64,000 nt of DNA from Chloroflexota bacterium (GTDB taxonomy: Bacteria > Chloroflexota > Anaerolineae > UBA4142 > SHND01): NCBI GenBank assembly GCA_029778615.1, contig JAKOPZ010000068.1, positions 1 through 64,000 of the forward strand, given 5' to 3'. This document shows positions 33,642 to 42,670 of the stretch, piece after piece; position 1 is the first letter of the stretch, and each line of letters begins with the position of its first letter. A program made the translations under genes and the position numbers. A model generated the notes under the pieces. It worked only from the letters and a program-made list of their open reading frames with translations. It searched no databases and was not told the DNA's origin.

Positions 33642-35844
33642 ATGGATTCGCCTGGTCAATGTATTGGGCGATGAGGTTGACATACACTTGTGCGCCTTCG
33701 GGACGCAAATGAATGCCGTCATTCCAAAACCACTCGATATGTTCATTGCTCGCGGCGTTCCAATCAATGAGCATGGCGTTTGGATATTTCTTGACGCCTT
33801 GCACAAGCGCGGTGTTGTTGGGGTCTTGCCATTTGCGCGGAACTTTGGTATTGAGAAAAATCACGCGCGGCACGTCGTGCAGGACTGCCATCATTTCATC
33901 AAATTGTTTGGCAGTAAACGTGCCGTTGTTGCCCAAATGAATCAACACGACAGGCGAGAGCAAGTTGGCATCTTTGCGCGTTTTGAGCAGATTAATCGCC
34001 GTTGAAACCTGACGCCCGATTTTGGCATCTACATCCACATCCAATCCGATTTTGCGAAAATAATAACTCGCGCCCAACATGACCGAATCGCCAATTGCCA
34101 AAATCGGCGCGGGTCCAACGCGCGGATTCGAGATGGGAGCCAAAGCCGTTTTGGGGATGACGGGCGTCGGTTTTTGATTCGCGCGCGTCCGCGCGGACGG
34201 CGTCACCGCGCGCACAATCCCCTGTTTCATGTCCAAGAAATCCAGACGCGTTTCGCACTGCGCGTCGCAGCGCGCGCTGCTGCGCGTAATCACCGCATTC
34301 GGCGTCGCGCGGCGCAGGCGCCAATTTTCCGCGTCGGCTTGCAGGGTGTTCACGAGTGGTTCGCGCTGCGCAATGCGCGCGCGCAGCCAACTGTCTTGGG
34401 CGTACAGGAACGCGGAACTCGACGCGTGCGGTGTTGATTCGGTCGTATCGAGAATCACGTATGACACCGGTGATAAATCCGATGCCATTTCTTGCGTCAC
34501 TTCTGTTTGCTCGATTTCTGTTGGCGCAATAGTCTGCGCGACGGCGTCCGTTTCAAATTGTTCGGGGTCGAGTACGAAATCGGGCTGCGCGGGTGGCTGC
34601 GCGTTCAACACAACGCTGCCGAGCGCAAAGGCGCCGGCAAAGAAAAAAACCGCGAGCGCGATTCCGAGCGCGCTCAAGCCAAGGCGTCGCTTGCCGCGCG
34701 ATGCCTGCCACGCGTTCCATGCTTGACCCAACGCGCCATTCCGAATCGGCGATTCAATCACGCGGTACGAAAGTTCGGCGGCAGCGAACGTGACCGCGAG
34801 CCGCAATACCAACAGCGGCGTACCTTCGAGCGTCGTATCGAGCTGTGGACGCGTTACCATGAAAATGGGCCAGTGCCACAAATACAAACTGTAGGAACGC
34901 AGACCAATCCAACGCAGTACGGGGTTTCCCAAGATAGCGGAAAAAATCGGCGAATACGGGGAAACCACTGCTGCGATGACAAACGCTGTGGCAGCGGCGA
35001 CGAGAAGCATTCCGCCTTGATAAAGGAACGCGTCGAACTCGCTCAAGAACAAACACGCGGCAAGCAGACCGCCAAGCGCGGCGACGCCGACCATATCAAG
35101 CGCCCATCTTGACATGCGCGAGGTTTGGACAATGTTCGCGCGTGACCACACGAACGCGAGCGCGGCTCCAATGAGCAGACCTGCGGCGCGCGTATCGGTG
35201 CCGTAATAAATGCGCGAGGGGTCGGCATCCGGCTGATAGAGCAGCCCCATCCATACTGCGGACAGTGTCGCACAAAACATCAACAGCCATAACGCGCCGC
35301 GCGTTTTCAAACGCGTCAACACAAACGCAAAGACCAGGGGCCAGACCAAATAAAATTGTTCTTCGACCGCGAGCGACCACAAATGCAAAAGGAGCGAGGG
35401 ACGCCCCATCGTTTCGAAATAACTCTGCTGCGCGAAAATCAAATACCAATTGGTGATGTACAGAAACGCTGCACCCGCATCGCCGCGCAAGGATGCCACT
35501 TCATCGGGCAAAAAGATGACCGAGTAAATCAGTACCGCAAAAATTGTCGCAAACAACCCGGGCAGCAAGCGCCGCGCCCGACGCCGCCAAAAATTTTTCA
35601 ATTGGATGGAATTGCGCGTGCGATATTCGGCGAGCAGGAGTGAGGTGATGAGATAACCGCTGACGACAAAGAAAATTTCGACGCCAAAGAAACCGCCGGG
35701 CAGCCACACCACATCGGCGTGATACAAGAGCACGGCGAGGACCGCCAGCGCGCGCAAACCGTCCAACGCGGGGAGATAGGTGAGATTCCAAGATTTGCGC
35801 GTGGGTTTTTCCGGGGAAAGCGCGGGCAGATTCAAATTGGACAT
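33640..35844 (-). CDS. Acyltransferase 3 with C-terminal SGNH domain (OatA/OafA type)
   Basis: The 734-aa membrane protein has an N-terminal acyltransferase-3 domain of about ten membrane segments, with LPALDGLRALAVLAVLLYHA and FFGVEIFFVVSGYLI. A linker follows, then a C-terminal extracytoplasmic SGNH domain from about 560 (AIGDSVMLGA, HLGNNGT, NDGIHLRPEG). OatA-like proteins O-acetylate peptidoglycan or other surface glycans. The target here is unknown. It is convergent with the other SGNH gene at 32403. Confidence 0.88.
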   Translation of the reverse strand: MSNLNLPALSPEKPTRKSWNLTYLPALDGLRALAVLAVLLYHADVVWLPGGFFGVEIFFVVSGYLITSLLLAEYRTRNSIQLKNFWRRRARRLLPGLFATIFAVLIYSVIFLPDEVASLRGDAGAAFLYITNWYLIFAQQSYFETMGRPSLLLHLWSLAVEEQFYLVWPLVFAFVLTRLKTRGALWLLMFCATLSAVWMGLLYQPDADPSRIYYGTDTRAAGLLIGAALAFVWSRANIVQTSRMSRWALDMVGVAALGGLLAACLFLSEFDAFLYQGGMLLVAAATAFVIAAVVSPYSPIFSAILGNPVLRWIGLRSYSLYLWHWPIFMVTRPQLDTTLEGTPLLVLRLAVTFAAAELSYRVIESPIRNGALGQAWNAWQASRGKRRLGLSALGIALAVFFFAGAFALGSVVLNAQPPAQPDFVLDPEQFETDAVAQTIAPTEIEQTEVTQEMASDLSPVSYVILDTTESTPHASSSAFLYAQDSWLRARIAQREPLVNTLQADAENWRLRRATPNAVITRSSARCDAQCETRLDFLDMKQGIVRAVTPSARTRANQKPTPVIPKTALAPISNPRVGPAPILAIGDSVMLGASYYFRKIGLDVDVDAKIGRQVSTAINLLKTRKDANLLSPVVLIHLGNNGTFTAKQFDEMMAVLHDVPRVIFLNTKVPRKWQDPNNTALVQGVKKYPNAMLIDWNAASNEHIEWFWNDGIHLRPEGAQVYVNLIAQYIDQANP

Positions 35845-35901
35845 GGGACGCGTGTTTTGGGTGCGTTTATTATACGACGATTCAATTCAAAAAAGTGTTG
35901 C

Positions 35902-35937
35902 AAAAAAATAAAAAGGGGTCGAAAAAATTTTCGACCC
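35902..35937 (-). terminator. Terminator of the DUF1269 gene
   Basis: GGGTCGAAAA and TTTTCGACCC form a stem that on the minus strand is followed by CTTTTTATTTTTTT. Confidence 0.8.
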
Positions 35938-35944
35938 ATCTCCT

Positions 35945-36514
35945 TTATTCTTCTTTGACCGGCGACGCCATCCCGCCATCGGCGAGCGCGTCACCCAGTT
36001 TGAGCGCTTGGAGCGCCACGTCATGTTCGTGCCCCAACTTGTGCGCCGCCTTGGCATCCATTTCTTCGGACAAGACTTGGAATTCGCCGCCGCCGATTAC
36101 ATCCTCGATAAATTCTACATAACCTTCTTCCGTCAGCACGACGAGCGCGGCAGTGTCCGTCGAAAGAGATCTGCCAATTTCCTCCAGCCGCTTGTGCGGG
36201 ATGCCCGTGTCCAACATATTCGCCGCTGCGCCGCCAATCACCGCGCCCAAAGCGGCTCCGGCAACGAGCCCGGGCGGACCTGCGAGCAAGCCCAGCACGC
36301 CGCCGAGAATGCCGCCAACCGTCGCGCCGCGTCCGCTCGTCACGTCAACGGTCTCGTGAATCTGCAAGGTCCCGTTGGGATTGCGGCGAACGACTGCCGC
36401 GTCCGTTACCTGAACGCCCTGATTTTGCTGTGCCGCGCGCAATTTTTTGAGCGCCGCCTCGGCGGTCTGGAAGGTTGGATATTTTGCAATTAGGATTTGT
36501 ACAAGCTCTGCCAT
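35945..36514 (-). CDS. DUF1269 family protein
   Basis: The 189-aa protein has an N-terminal ferredoxin-like region (AELVQILIAKYPTFQTAEAA). A Gly/Ala-rich hydrophobic hairpin follows (about 65-105, GATVGGILGGVLGLLAGPPG). The C-terminal half is conserved, with LEEIGRSLSTDTAALVVLTE. DUF1269 proteins are small membrane-associated proteins without a known activity. AAGGAGG stands 4 nt before ATG 36514. Confidence 0.8.
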   Translation of the reverse strand: MAELVQILIAKYPTFQTAEAALKKLRAAQQNQGVQVTDAAVVRRNPNGTLQIHETVDVTSGRGATVGGILGGVLGLLAGPPGLVAGAALGAVIGGAAANMLDTGIPHKRLEEIGRSLSTDTAALVVLTEEGYVEFIEDVIGGGEFQVLSEEMDAKAAHKLGHEHDVALQALKLGDALADGGMASPVKEE

Positions 36515-36648
36515 CACTCCTCCTTTGCTCAGTTTTGCAACGCGCGTTCCTGCGACGCATACGGTTGCAATTCCAGTATAGCATTTTCTCGCGGTGGTAT
36601 CAAAGGAGATTGCTGGGCAGGGTGCCGCCTTCCTTTAAAAACACTAAC

Positions 36649-36795
36649 AAAACCTAATGTGCAACACTTTTGTCATTTCGAGCGGAGCGAGAAATCTCGC
36701 AAGGCGCGAATGAGATTTCTCGCAAAACTTGTCCCGAAGCATTGAGGGAACGGCTCGAAATGACATTTGTCCCGCGAAAGAGTTGCACATTGAGT
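36649..36795. repeat. Palindromic repeat element, copy 5 (identical inverse of copy 2)
   Basis: These 147 bp are identical in reverse complement to 18434-18580. The arms carry AATGTGCAAC and GTTGCACATT. The element sits 14 bp from the stop codon of the next gene (36810). The rest of the 36515-36809 intergenic region holds nothing recognisable. Confidence 0.92.
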
Positions 36796-36809
36796 TAACA
36801 AAGTGTTTC

Positions 36810-37877
36810 TTAGCAAAACGTCAACATGGTGGCGAAATTACCGCGATTGGTATTGGGCAAAAAGAAACGCCCGTTGTCTAGCAGCCGCCGCGCGACCAAC
36901 GCCTGCAAGGTCACGCACGGTCCGCTGCTCGTCACAGGAATATAAACGAGCGAGAATTGACTTGAGCCGGGGGGCAGGTTGATTCCCACAAGCTGCGACT
37001 GCCCCCAATCTTTATTGCGTCCCTGTTTTGCCAAATTCAAAAACACCACGCGCCACTCCATGCCGACCGGTTGCGGGTTGGTATTCAGGAATGTGGCGGT
37101 GAACGTAATTTCTTGTCGCTGACGCGGCGGATTTGGCGATACTTGCAGGTTGGTCACATACACGTCGGGCGGCAGCGCGGTGTCTATGTTGGATTCCGGT
37201 GACGCGTCCGTGAACGCGGTTTCATCCAATTCTGCTTGTGCGGACGCGTCATTTGAAACGGCTGCGCCGGGCGTGATGGTTGGAATGGTTGTTAATGCCG
37301 GTCCGGTTTTTGTTGGTTCGATAACGAGGACTTTCGGTGTCTCGGTAACCGGCTGCTGCGTCGCATTTGGGTTGAGCGTCGCCGTGCGCGAAGGGGTTGC
37401 CGTTGGTGTGGGCCAACCCGTTGGCTCGAGTGCGACGAAAGTTATCGGCGCAATGCGCGTTGGCAAAGCGTCCGCGCTCACCAAATCTGCCGATTGGATA
37501 TTGAATACAAAATATGCCAACGCCGCGACAATGAGGAGGATGAGTCCACTCGCCAGAAATGGCAGCGCAAGACCGCGCCCTGAGGGCGATTCTTGAATTG
37601 GCGCAACAGACGTTGGCTCGCTCGCGGCGGTGTTTTCTTGAGGCGGTGGAGACATTCGAGTGCCGACGCGATACGGATTCCCTTCCACCCAATCGGCGCC
37701 ATCATAAAAATACCAGTTGCCGGTATTCGCACCAATCATCCAATATTGCCCCTGCGGGTCTTGAATAACCAAGTCATGCAGCGCCGCGTCAAATTCGCTT
37801 TCGCTTAACCGTCCGACAGAGAAGCGTCCCCGCAGTTTATAGTATTCTTCTTCAACGTGACGAAATTTGTCGTACAT
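36810..37877 (-). CDS. Membrane protein with N-terminal cytoplasmic domain and extracellular Ig-like domain
   Basis: The 355-aa protein has a cytoplasmic N-terminal domain (1-75) with a short helix and an aromatic-rich segment (YWMIGANTGNWYFYDGADWV). One membrane segment follows (about 104-124), then a Thr/Pro-rich spacer and a C-terminal beta-sandwich (about 238-355, VTNLQVSPNPPRQRQEITFT). I do not recognise a named family. The architecture suggests a bitopic surface protein. It follows PBP1A on the chromosome but is transcribed downstream of it. Confidence 0.65.
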   Translation of the reverse strand: MYDKFRHVEEEYYKLRGRFSVGRLSESEFDAALHDLVIQDPQGQYWMIGANTGNWYFYDGADWVEGNPYRVGTRMSPPPQENTAASEPTSVAPIQESPSGRGLALPFLASGLILLIVAALAYFVFNIQSADLVSADALPTRIAPITFVALEPTGWPTPTATPSRTATLNPNATQQPVTETPKVLVIEPTKTGPALTTIPTITPGAAVSNDASAQAELDETAFTDASPESNIDTALPPDVYVTNLQVSPNPPRQRQEITFTATFLNTNPQPVGMEWRVVFLNLAKQGRNKDWGQSQLVGINLPPGSSQFSLVYIPVTSSGPCVTLQALVARRLLDNGRFFLPNTNRGNFATMLTFC

Positions 37878-37934
37878 GTTGGTGCTCCGATCTCAAGTCG
37901 AAAGACTTTTTTTTTTCAAAATTTTCCAGCCACA

Positions 37935-40301
37935 TCAATTCGATGCGGGTTGCGCGCACGGACTGTATTCGCTCGGCACCCGCGCGAGACGGTGCGCTTT
38001 GATCCATTCCGCCACTTTGCCCGAAGCCATTCGCACATCTTGTTCCGGATTTTTCAAGTAATAGCGCGTCTCGACAATTTCGGGAGGGCAGCCGGGACCT
38101 GCGCGCAAACCATTGGTTTTATCAATTGCGACGGCTACCAAGCCATCATCCACTTGATGCGGCGTTTGTTCGGCGAGAAAAATTTCGGTCACGCGGTCCT
38201 GACAATTTTTTGTCGCGAGCCGTCCGGTGGATTTGCAGACGGTCGCTTGCACCAGTCCTGTGGGAATGCGAAACGGGTGCGGGGCAACAGATTGGAACGG
38301 TTCGCGTTCTTGATAGATGCGCGCCATCACATTATGCCAAATCGGCGCCGCGCCGGTCACGCCGGTGCTGTGCTGCATTTCTTCATTGCGCGGATTCCCC
38401 ACCCAAACGCCGACCACGAGCTCGGGCGTATAACCCATTGTCCAATTGTCGCGAAAATCGTTCGTCGTTCCCGTTTTGACGGCGGCGGGACGAATTTGGT
38501 CTGGCTTGCAAGTGGACGTTCCATCCGCGCACAACTTGAGCGGACTGTTTTGTCCAAACGCGGGCGCGCGCGCAGTATTGTCCGAAAGCACGCTCGTAAT
38601 CAAATAGGCATAGCGCGGGTCAATCACTTGCTGCCCTAACGTCTTGTGCGACGGAATGTCAAAGATGACCTTTCCATTGCTGTCAACGATTTTTGTGAAC
38701 GGTGTCAAGGGCACGCGTTCGCCTTCATTGGCAAATACCGCATACGCGCCGGTCAATTCAACCAATGTCACCTCGCCGCCGCCGAGTGTAAGCGCAAGTC
38801 CATAACGCATGGGGTCGCCGAATGTCGTAATGCCAAACCGCTGTGCGCTGGCAATCATGCGCGGCACCGTGACATAGTAAAGCGTTTTGATAGCGGGGAT
38901 GTTGTACGAATTTGCCAACGCCGTCCGCACTGTGACGATGCCGTGTTCTTTTTCGTCGTAATTCACCGGCACGTATGGTTTATCGGTATCGGGAAATTCG
39001 GTTTTCGCGTCAAGAATCGGCGTGGCCAGAGTCCATCCTTTCTCCAACGCGGTAACGTAATTGATGGGTTTGATGGACGAACCCGGCTGACGCAAACGAT
39101 TTGCAACGTTCACCTGTCCGTCAATGGACTTGTCGTAAAAATTTACGCTGCCGACCATCGCGTAAATTTCGCCGGTCTGCGGATTCGCGACGACAACCGC
39201 TGCGCTCCGCACATTCTTGTTTCGAATCAATTCGATTTGTTTGCGTGCTTCCTCTTCGGCAATCGCCTGAATTTGGGGGTCAATGCTTGTGTACACTTGC
39301 AGCCCGCCGTTATAGACCATTTCCGGTCCGTAAATCGTTTCCAATTGTTCGCGCACGTACTCGACAAAATGCGGATACTTTTGGGCGATTCCCGCGCCGC
39401 AGTGTTTTTGGAATTCTTCGGATTGGAGCAACTGCGCGGTTTGCGCGGAGGCGGTATCCGCCTGTGCGTTCGTCAAATACGCTTCGCGTACCATCGAGGC
39501 GAGCACAACTTTTTGGCGCGCGAGCGCGGCTTCGGGGTTTCGACACGGGTCGTATAGATACGGGGCTTGGGGCAACCCGGCAAGCAAGGTCGCCTCGTTC
39601 AAATTCAGGTCGCGCACATTTTTTCCGAAATACGATTGCGCGGCGGCTTGTACACCATATGAAAGATTCCCGAAATTAATCGTATTCAAATACATGGCGA
39701 GGATTTCGGGTTTGGAATACCGCTTGGTCAGTTCCAATGCATAGAACGCTTCGCGCAATTTCCGCGTGAGCGTCACTTCCGGCGACAGCACCGTGTTCTT
39801 CACAACTTGTTGGGTGATGGTCGAACCGCCAACGCTTGGACGTCCATCTCGATAGAAATAATAAAACGCGCGCGCAATGCCCTGTACATCAATGCCCGGG
39901 TTATCGTAAAAGGTCGGGTCTTCGGTTGCAATGGTCGCGTCTTTTAAAACTTGCGGAATGTCTTGTGGGGCAACGAGTGTGCGCCGCCCCCCATTAGGGT
40001 CAAAGACCTCAAACAGCAAATTGCCGTAGCGGTCGTAAATTTTTGTGGACTGGGTAACTTGAATGGGTTTCAAATCGCCATTCTGTGGCAGCAAACTCGC
40101 AACATACATGTATCCGGCTGCGGGAACGGTGGTCACGCCGCCGCAGATAAAAATCATCACCAGCCAAAAGGATGAAACGAGCCCCAGCAAAACGTTGCGC
40201 ACTGCATGACTATTGTGACGCGCGGCACTGCGTCGCCTTCGAATGCGCGCATAATATGCCGCCAGCGGCGGATTCGGTTCGAGGTCGGAACGATATTTCA
40301 T
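37935..40301 (-). CDS. Class A penicillin-binding protein (PBP1A type)
   Basis: The 788-aa bifunctional murein synthase has a basic cytoplasmic tail and one membrane segment (about 37-68). The GT51 glycosyltransferase domain has ATEDPTFYDNPGID and GGSTITQQ. The transpeptidase domain has active-site SxxK (PGSSIKP), SYN (ANSYN) and KTGT (KTGTTND). A cysteine-containing C-terminal tail follows. ATG 40301 is preferred over an upstream TTG. It indicates a peptidoglycan-containing envelope and lies among surface protein genes. Confidence 0.93.
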   Translation of the reverse strand: MKYRSDLEPNPPLAAYYARIRRRRSAARHNSHAVRNVLLGLVSSFWLVMIFICGGVTTVPAAGYMYVASLLPQNGDLKPIQVTQSTKIYDRYGNLLFEVFDPNGGRRTLVAPQDIPQVLKDATIATEDPTFYDNPGIDVQGIARAFYYFYRDGRPSVGGSTITQQVVKNTVLSPEVTLTRKLREAFYALELTKRYSKPEILAMYLNTINFGNLSYGVQAAAQSYFGKNVRDLNLNEATLLAGLPQAPYLYDPCRNPEAALARQKVVLASMVREAYLTNAQADTASAQTAQLLQSEEFQKHCGAGIAQKYPHFVEYVREQLETIYGPEMVYNGGLQVYTSIDPQIQAIAEEEARKQIELIRNKNVRSAAVVVANPQTGEIYAMVGSVNFYDKSIDGQVNVANRLRQPGSSIKPINYVTALEKGWTLATPILDAKTEFPDTDKPYVPVNYDEKEHGIVTVRTALANSYNIPAIKTLYYVTVPRMIASAQRFGITTFGDPMRYGLALTLGGGEVTLVELTGAYAVFANEGERVPLTPFTKIVDSNGKVIFDIPSHKTLGQQVIDPRYAYLITSVLSDNTARAPAFGQNSPLKLCADGTSTCKPDQIRPAAVKTGTTNDFRDNWTMGYTPELVVGVWVGNPRNEEMQHSTGVTGAAPIWHNVMARIYQEREPFQSVAPHPFRIPTGLVQATVCKSTGRLATKNCQDRVTEIFLAEQTPHQVDDGLVAVAIDKTNGLRAGPGCPPEIVETRYYLKNPEQDVRMASGKVAEWIKAHRLARVPSEYSPCAQPASN

Positions 40302-40379
40302 ACCTTTCGGAATCCTACGCAAGAGAGTGTCGGATGTGAATCGGCGGAATTCGCAAAGTTATGTCAGAATTATTCTTAC

Positions 40380-40418
40380 AAAAAAAAATGCCCGCGCCAT
40401 CGCGCGGGCATTTTTTTT
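40380..40418. terminator. Bidirectional terminator after ribY
   Basis: TGCCCGCGC (40389-40397) pairs with GCGCGGGCA (40402-40410) with long A and T runs on either side. Confidence 0.9.
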
Positions 40419-40429
40419 GTAAGGGTTCG

Positions 40430-41422
40430 TCACGGAACGAATTCGTTGGTGAATGCTTTTTGCACGTCCACCTCGTCCGCAATGAATCCGGCAGCGCGCA
40501 TGAATTTTTCCATCGCCTGCCAATCGGCGAGCCGCGTTTCGCCGAGCCGCGTATTTTTCCACAAGGGAATCGAAGCGTTCAACACGGCTTTGCTTGTGGT
40601 CAAATTTTCGCCGCCCGCTTCGGGCACGCGCTTGACCGTGATTTGCAATGCTTCATCCGGGTTATTCAACGTATCTTGAACTCCGCGCAACAACGCGTGC
40701 ACGAAACCGCGCGCCACGTTCGGGCGGTCCGCGCGTGTTGTTTCATTGGTGGCAACCCCATTGCCGACCAACTGCGCGTATTGCCACGTGTTGATTTGGT
40801 TCACGGCTTTGCCCGCGAGCTGCAACTGCACGGGCTCGTTGTTGGCGTACACCACAGCCGCGTCCACCGTGCCTTGATTCAACGCTTGGGCTTGCGTAAA
40901 GCCGATATTTTCGACGTTCACGCTTTGCTCTGTGATGTTCTGCGTGTACAACAGCGCGCGCCACGCCGTGTACGATGCGCCAAACAGACCGGGCAGTCCG
41001 ACTTTTTTGCCGACCAAGTCTTGCGGTGTCTTTATGTTTTTCTCGGCGAGCGACGCGACGGAAATTGGAAACGCGTTGTACCAATTTCCGATATACACGA
41101 GGGGGATGTTTTGTGCGCGCGCTTGCAAAATTTGGTCGCCGGTGACGATAGCAAAGTCCGCTTGATTCGCGCCCACGAGTTTTACCCCGTCGAATTCAAA
41201 CCCCCAATTGTAGTTGACCTTGATGCCCTCTTGCGCGAAATATCCTTTTTCGTCTGCAACAAAAAACGGCGCGTATTGGACATTGGGAATATAGCCCATC
41301 ACAACCGTCACCTCCGTCAATGGCGGTGTCGTCGGTGTAGGCAATGGCGCTGCCGCACATGCGGTCATGCCAAAGAATGCCGGGATGCAAAGGAACAACA
41401 GCACAACTCCAACTCGTAACAT
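40430..41422 (-). CDS. ribY: ABC transporter substrate-binding lipoprotein, RibY-like (NMT1/THI5 family)
   Basis: The 330-aa lipoprotein has a signal peptide ending MTAC-A and an NMT1/THI5-like periplasmic-binding fold (VMGYIPNVQYAPFFVADEKG YF, GDQILQARAQ). The FMN riboswitch directly upstream assigns it to flavin uptake. RibXY systems with such proteins are known from Chloroflexota. ATG 41422 has GGAGGA upstream; the longer frame is riboswitch leader. The permease ribX lies upstream on the same strand, but the ATPase is not in the window. Confidence 0.85.
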   Translation of the reverse strand: MLRVGVVLLFLCIPAFFGMTACAAAPLPTPTTPPLTEVTVVMGYIPNVQYAPFFVADEKGYFAQEGIKVNYNWGFEFDGVKLVGANQADFAIVTGDQILQARAQNIPLVYIGNWYNAFPISVASLAEKNIKTPQDLVGKKVGLPGLFGASYTAWRALLYTQNITEQSVNVENIGFTQAQALNQGTVDAAVVYANNEPVQLQLAGKAVNQINTWQYAQLVGNGVATNETTRADRPNVARGFVHALLRGVQDTLNNPDEALQITVKRVPEAGGENLTTSKAVLNASIPLWKNTRLGETRLADWQAMEKFMRAAGFIADEVDVQKAFTNEFVP

Positions 41423-41460
41423 GGGAATCCTCCGCGCGAGCGTTCGCTCGCAAATAAAAT

Positions 41461-41484
41461 TGCCCCGAATACGGATTCGGGGCA
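41461..41484 (-). other. Second hairpin in the ribY leader
   Basis: TGCCCCGAAT and ATTCGGGGCA form a perfect 10-bp stem between the riboswitch terminator and the ribosome-binding site. On the minus strand ATTTTATTT follows. Its arms share CCCCGAA with the terminator at 41517-41550, so the two hairpins could exchange strands. Confidence 0.5.
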
Positions 41485-41516
41485 CGGGATAACGCAGAAC
41501 AACGCACGCCGATTCA

Positions 41517-41550
41517 TAAAAACAAACCCCGAACAAAAAACTGTTCGGGG
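41517..41550 (-). terminator. Riboswitch expression-platform terminator
   Basis: CCCCGAAC (41550-41543) pairs with GTTCGGGG (41534-41527), followed by TTTGTTTTT on the minus strand, 60-odd nt after the FMN aptamer. Confidence 0.82.
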
Positions 41551-41613
41551 CGTTGATACAAATTGGTGCGCGGACGCGCACAGCCGAAACGCAAAACGCG
41601 CGTGCGGCTGCTT

Positions 41614-41780
41614 TCACCTCTTTCATCCGGACTATACCGTCGGCTCTGGATTTTCACCAGAATCATGTCGCGCTTCGATGCGAGAGCAAAGAATCGCAAC
41701 TCGTGGGCTTTACCACCGATCGGGAATTTGTGTGACGCGCCGTGTTGGGCGCCTCACTCATCACCCTGCCCCGAGGTGTA
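41614..41780 (-). promoter_or_regulatory. FMN riboswitch (RFN element) of ribY
   Basis: Reading the minus strand, P1 is CACCTC/GAGGTG (41778-41773 with 41620-41615). Conserved blocks follow in order: CGGGGCAGGGTGA, AAATTCCCGATCGG, TGGTAAAGCCCACGAG, TCTGGTGAAAATCCAGAGCC and GACGGTATAGTCCGGATGAA. These are the hallmark of FMN aptamers. About 30 extra nt are inserted in the P2 loop. With FMN bound, the downstream terminator should form and ribY should be off. Confidence 0.95.
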
Positions 41781-41814
41781 TTCGATTAGAGTTCATCACG
41801 CGATGAACGAGCTC

Positions 41815-41842
41815 ATTTTACAAAAATGACGCGACGCGTCAA
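41815..41842 (-). promoter_or_regulatory. Promoter of the ribY riboswitch transcript
   Basis: Minus-strand TTGACG (41842-41837) and TAAAAT (41820-41815) are 16 bp apart, immediately after the ribX stop codon. A GTTCATC/GATGAAC hairpin lies at the predicted transcript 5' end (41791-41808). Confidence 0.62.
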
Positions 41843-41845
41843 ATT

Positions 41846-42670
41846 TCAAACCTGCTCATTTTCAACTCGCCACGGCATCAACACGCGCTGCATCACCGCA
41901 ACCGCAACATACATGGACAAATTCATCAGAATCAACGCGAGAATGCTCGCAAACAAAAGTGGGGTATCGAATGTGCCGCGCGCAAAGTTGAGCAGAAATC
42001 CAAGTCCCCGGTCTGCCCAAAACAATTCGACGACGAGAACCCCAATCACCGCTAGCGTAATTCCAACGCGCACACTGCCGAACAAATAAGGCAGCGTCGC
42101 GGGGACTTCGAGCTTGGTAAAAATTTGACCGATGGTCGCGGCGCATGAATACATGAGGGCGCGCTGCTCTGCGCTGATGTTGCGCAACGCCGCAATCATG
42201 CTCACGAGCATCGGAAAAAATGCGACCAGCGCGCCCATCAGAGCATTCGACCAAAAGCCATTGCCAAGAATGATGAGGACGAACGGCGCGATGGCAAAAA
42301 TGGGCAGCGACTGGGAGGCGACGATAAACGGCGAAACGATTTTTTCGAGCAGCGGCGATTTCGCGAGCGCGTAGCCGAGCGCGGACGAAAAAAGAAAAGC
42401 GAGCGCAAACGCGACCAATGCCTCGGACCACGTGACCGCGATGTGGCGCGGCAGGGTGCCGTCACTCCACGCGACCACAAAACGCTGTGCGATGTCGGAA
42501 GGTTTTGGGAGGAAAAACGGCGGAATGTTTTGCGCGCGCGCAATGCCTTCCCACGCGAGCAAAACAAACACGACCACGCCAAGCACGATGAATGCTTGAC
42601 GCGCCGCGTCTGTGAGGGGATGGCCCGGCGCATTTTCGATGGCGCCTTCGCCGCGTTCAATGCGTTCCAT
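41846..42670 (-). CDS. ribX: ABC transporter permease, RibX-like
   Basis: The 274-aa permease has about six membrane segments and the BPD-transport loop with ALMYSCAATIGQIFTKLEVPATLPYL, like the EAA motif of SsuC/ThiX/RibX permeases. It is adjacent to the FMN-regulated binding protein, hence the flavin assignment. It has no visible Shine-Dalgarno sequence. The T-run of a tRNA terminator ends 1 nt before ATG 42670. How it is expressed is not clear from the sequence. Confidence 0.8.
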   Translation of the reverse strand: MERIERGEGAIENAPGHPLTDAARQAFIVLGVVVFVLLAWEGIARAQNIPPFFLPKPSDIAQRFVVAWSDGTLPRHIAVTWSEALVAFALAFLFSSALGYALAKSPLLEKIVSPFIVASQSLPIFAIAPFVLIILGNGFWSNALMGALVAFFPMLVSMIAALRNISAEQRALMYSCAATIGQIFTKLEVPATLPYLFGSVRVGITLAVIGVLVVELFWADRGLGFLLNFARGTFDTPLLFASILALILMNLSMYVAVAVMQRVLMPWRVENEQV

